Positions 6,190-8,126 of a stretch of DNA of 8,126 nt are shown here, one piece after another (positions within the stretch are counted from its first letter, which is position 1; every line of letters starts with the position of its first letter). This DNA is from Gammaproteobacteria bacterium (GTDB lineage Bacteria; Pseudomonadota; Gammaproteobacteria; Methylococcales; UBA2780). The translations under genes were made by a program, and so were the position numbers. The notes under the pieces are model-generated. The model did not search any database, was not told the DNA's origin, and saw nothing but the letters and a program-made list of their open reading frames with translations. The stretch spans positions 1-8,126 of the forward strand of contig QNFJ01000097.1 of NCBI GenBank assembly GCA_003646305.1. The letters run 5' to 3'.

Positions 6190-6807
6190 TCACTGCTCAA
6201 CAGTAATAGCAACAGCACGGGTAAGCGTTATGATGACCATATCGCCAACGGCTGCTTTTCTTAGATTTTCAGGGTTGCGAGCCTCGTACTCATTAATATC
6301 TCCCTCAGCATCTTTCAGTTTGAAGGTGTTTGCTTCAAGGTTAATTTCCTCAACTATCGCAGTAGCAACTATGGTGTCTATTTTAGCCATGCCTGGCGCT
6401 TCACCTTTTTCGGCACGAGCAACGACTGAGGCTTCAGCGACTAGAGCTTCGGCATTTTCAACGCTGACGACATCAATACTCAGGTTTTCGATGTATTCGA
6501 CTACAACGACATCGCCTATTTTGACCTGATCGAGATTGTGCGCATCTTCACTAACAATAGTGCTTGTAAGAGTTCCATCCTCATTGCGCAAATTGATTCT
6601 GCGTGTTTCGAGGTTAATGGCTTCTACCGTAGAGTGGGCAGTGATGCTCTGGGTTGCGGAAATTGAGAATTTCTCTGTAATTTGAGATTGTTCCTGCTCA
6701 GTGGTTGCGACTGCTGCTTGCTCTTGCTCTATAGCTGTCTCGGTGTTTTTTCCGCAAGCGGTCAATGTCAGTGACGCGACGACTACTGCACCTAATATTC
6801 TTTTCAT
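6190..6807 (-). CDS. Lipoprotein with two tandem copies of a beta-rich unit
   Basis: The 205-residue product begins with MKRILGAVVVASLTLTAC, a lipoprotein signal with lipobox LTAC and lipidated cysteine C18; the next residue is glycine, not aspartate, so outer-membrane sorting is expected. Residues 19-45 are a Glu/Gln/Thr-rich linker. The rest consists of two similar units, about 53-113 and 144-204. Each carries the pattern hydrophobic-VE-x-INLE-x-x-x (61-69 and 152-160), a short charged turn (NEDGT, DAEGD), then NLDQVKIGDVVVVEY (91-105) matched by NLRKAAVGDMVIITL (181-195) and a final short strand (LSIDV, VAITV). A GD-V-V hairpin of this type suggests small OB-like or beta-barrel folds. No function is known to me. 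The ATG has an AAGGA Shine-Dalgarno 8 nt upstream. It is a single-gene unit closed by the terminator at 6103-6134, divergent from the VOC lipoprotein gene. Confidence 0.85.
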   Translation of the reverse strand: MKRILGAVVVASLTLTACGKNTETAIEQEQAAVATTEQEQSQITEKFSISATQSITAHSTVEAINLETRRINLRNEDGTLTSTIVSEDAHNLDQVKIGDVVVVEYIENLSIDVVSVENAEALVAEASVVARAEKGEAPGMAKIDTIVATAIVEEINLEANTFKLKDAEGDINEYEARNPENLRKAAVGDMVIITLTRAVAITVEQ

Positions 6808-6840
6808 TGTTTGTTCCTTGAAAGTTTTCGTGGGTTCTTA

Positions 6841-6854
6841 GCGAACAAATTCGC
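6841..6854. repeat. Short inverted repeat in the divergent promoter region
   Basis: GCGAA (6841-6845) and TTCGC (6850-6854) form a 5-bp inverted repeat with a 4-nt spacer, 34 nt upstream of the start codon of the minus-strand lipoprotein gene. It would lie in the 5' leader or promoter of that gene. It is too short for a firm call. Confidence 0.25.
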
Positions 6855-6876
6855 CAGCAACTTAGGATATTACATA

Positions 6877-6897
6877 ACTAGGCAATGTGCACCTAGT
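6877..6897. repeat. Inverted repeat ACTAGG-N9-CCTAGT between divergent genes
   Basis: Six-base arms at 6877-6882 and 6892-6897 flank a 9-nt spacer that holds part of GTGCAC. The symmetry and 21-bp span are suitable for a dimeric regulator between the two divergent lipoprotein genes. There is no T-run, so it is not a terminator. Confidence 0.28.
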
Positions 6898-7036
6898 AGC
6901 ACTCATTTCAGATCAAGAGATCTCAGGTAAAGAGCGCGCCTGGATAGCTGAAAATAGGTATATTGGTGATTATTGGGGTGTTCATGCATACTTTAGGTTG
7001 AGGCTTAATTTTTGAATTGGGGAATAGGTTAATACA

Positions 7037-7924
7037 ATGCAGTTATTAGTACGTTTTATCGTTGTTTTGATTACGGTTGTACCTTTTCTGAGCGGCTGCG
7101 CAAACTTTGGAAAACAGACAGGGGTAGGTGCTGAAATGGCGCAGACCCCAATAACTAAAAACCCCAGTGGAAAAGTTTTTCCGGGAAAGTTTATTTGGCA
7201 TGAGTTATTGACACCCGACCCCCTGTTGGCTGGAAAGTTCTACGAGGAGCTCTTTGGCTGGCAGATTGATTATCAAGGTGAATATGCGCTCGTGCGCAAT
7301 GGCGACAAGCTTATTGCAGGGATAATAAAGGTTGAACCACCCAATGACCGGCCCAGAAAAGGTGTTTGGATTCCCTCGGCATCAGTTGCCGATGTGGATG
7401 TGGCAGTAGAGCGGGTAAAGGACAATGGAGGCCTTATTTTAAAAGGGCCTGCGGATATGGGGCAGCGTGGTAGAGCTGTCCTCATTAGTGACCCTCAACG
7501 GGCAGATCTGGTATTGCTCAGTGCAAAAGGGGGAGACCCAGCAGATGTTGAGCCGGCAATAGGCGATTGGTTATGGGATGAAATCTGGACTGATGATCCT
7601 GATAATATCGAGGCATTTTACGCAACTGTATTGGGGTATGATCAAATGGTTTCGGGGGGCAATTATAATGTCTTCATACACAAAGGAAAGTGGCGAGCAG
7701 GCCTCCGTCATGTACAAAATGGGCGTGAAAACATGCTCTGGGTGCCAGTTGTGCGGGTTGCTAATCCTAGTGTGACTGTACAACGTGCGAAAGAGCTGGG
7801 TGGCGCAGTCTGGGTCGCACCTGATGAGGCGCCAGGCAGAGGTAATACTGCACTAATTAGTGATACGACGGGTGCGTTGTTGTTGATACAACGCTGGCCA
7901 CCGAAACCATCAGCAGGGGAGTAG
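7037..7924 (+). CDS. Lipoprotein with two VOC (glyoxalase/bleomycin resistance-like) domains
   Basis: The 295-residue protein starts with a lipoprotein signal peptide ending FLSGC (lipidated C21). After a linker come two vicinal-oxygen-chelate modules, about residues 51-165 and 178-288. The first shows FIWHELLTPDP (52-62), KFYEELFGWQ (67-76), VWIPSASVADVDVAVERV (110-127) and ISDPQRADLVLL (150-161). The second shows WLWDEIWTDDP (178-188), AFYATVLGYD (193-202), MLWVPVVRVANPS (233-245) and LISDTTGALLLI (273-284). A pair of such modules normally makes one active site between them. H55 is a candidate metal ligand in module 1; the matching position in module 2 is acidic (D181/E182). VOC proteins are usually cytoplasmic, so an exported, lipid-anchored one is unusual. 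The substrate is unknown. The ribosome binding site is a weak AGG 8 nt upstream. It is followed after 5 nt by a second lipoprotein gene, so the two are an operon. Confidence 0.88.
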   Translation: MQLLVRFIVVLITVVPFLSGCANFGKQTGVGAEMAQTPITKNPSGKVFPGKFIWHELLTPDPLLAGKFYEELFGWQIDYQGEYALVRNGDKLIAGIIKVEPPNDRPRKGVWIPSASVADVDVAVERVKDNGGLILKGPADMGQRGRAVLISDPQRADLVLLSAKGGDPADVEPAIGDWLWDEIWTDDPDNIEAFYATVLGYDQMVSGGNYNVFIHKGKWRAGLRHVQNGRENMLWVPVVRVANPSVTVQRAKELGGAVWVAPDEAPGRGNTALISDTTGALLLIQRWPPKPSAGE

Positions 7925-7929
7925 TGATC

Positions 7930-8126
7930 ATGAAACAATTTTTTAGACTATTTGCTGTGTTTCTTGTTGCTGCCGGCACCCTGTTTTTGACTGGTTGTGG
8001 AACACCTGGTTCAGTTAATTATAGTGTTGGTATGGGCGTCTATGGTGGTTACGGATATCCGTACTATGGCTACGGTGGATGCTGTGACGGTGATATTGAT
8101 ATTAATCTTCCTGACCGGCCTGACCG
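7930..8126 (+). CDS. Gly/Tyr-rich small lipoprotein, 3' end outside the window
   Basis: The ATG at 7930 has a strong GGGGAG ribosome binding site (7915-7920), inside the end of the VOC gene. The first 65 codons are present and the frame is open at the right edge. The N-terminus is a lipoprotein signal peptide with lipobox LTGC (lipidated C23, then Gly-Thr). After it comes a Gly/Tyr-rich stretch (VYGGYGYPYYGYGG, about residues 42-55), a CC pair, an Asp/Ile stretch (DGDIDIN) and the beginning of what looks like a PDR repeat (PDRPDR). I do not recognise the family. Such composition suggests a flexible surface-exposed or cell-envelope protein. The 5-nt spacing to the VOC lipoprotein gene points to co-expression. 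Confidence 0.8.
   Translation, partial: MKQFFRLFAVFLVAAGTLFLTGCGTPGSVNYSVGMGVYGGYGYPYYGYGGCCDGDIDINLPDRPD

Noticed and set aside
7915..8126. Repeat-like Gly/Tyr stretch considered as a repeat element
   Set aside because: It is a low-complexity coding tract inside a lipoprotein gene with a good ribosome binding site and lipobox, not a DNA repeat.

Overview
The window most resembles a gammaproteobacterial chromosome, probably from a marine or aquatic species. This rests on Gram-negative lipoprotein signals (four exported proteins, three with lipoboxes), moderate GC, Shine-Dalgarno sites of proteobacterial type, and gene families common in marine gammaproteobacteria. The exact genus cannot be read from the sequence. 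No rRNA, tRNA, CRISPR array, complete insertion sequence or phage gene is visible.

Layout. (1) Positions 1-2436, + strand: four tightly overlapping genes. They are the C-terminal part of a GT2-like transferase (rSAM/selenodomain-associated transferase 2 type), a DUF2064 nucleotidyl/glycosyltransferase-like protein (transferase 1 type), a membrane fatty-acid-hydroxylase/sterol-desaturase-like enzyme, and an exported DUF3047 protein. Every junction overlaps (11, 4 and 23 nt), so they are almost certainly one translationally coupled operon. (2) Positions 2437-3014: a gap with no intact gene. On the minus strand it holds the decayed remains of a UvrD/Rep-type helicase gene (Walker B region, motif III region and motif VI in different frames, with the middle deleted), plus an unidentified coding-like stretch. 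(3) Positions 3015-5168, +: a 717-residue fusion of a dicarboxylate/amino-acid:cation symporter-like membrane domain to a C-terminal family 3 solute-binding domain. (4) Positions 5194-6021, -: an N-formylglutamate amidohydrolase family protein with a palindrome resembling a LacI-type operator just upstream. (5) Positions 6190-6807, -: a lipoprotein with two copies of a small beta-rich unit, followed by a clear intrinsic terminator. (6) Positions 7037 to the right edge, +: a two-gene lipoprotein unit, a secreted double VOC-domain lipoprotein and a Gly/Tyr-rich lipoprotein cut off by the window edge.

The most interesting items are the symporter/binding-protein fusion, whose transport core has lost the usual glutamate-transporter signature motifs, and the four-gene transferase/hydroxylase/DUF3047 cassette. 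The helicase relic marks the gap between them as a site of past gene loss. Nothing in the window is demonstrably a new defence or mobile system.
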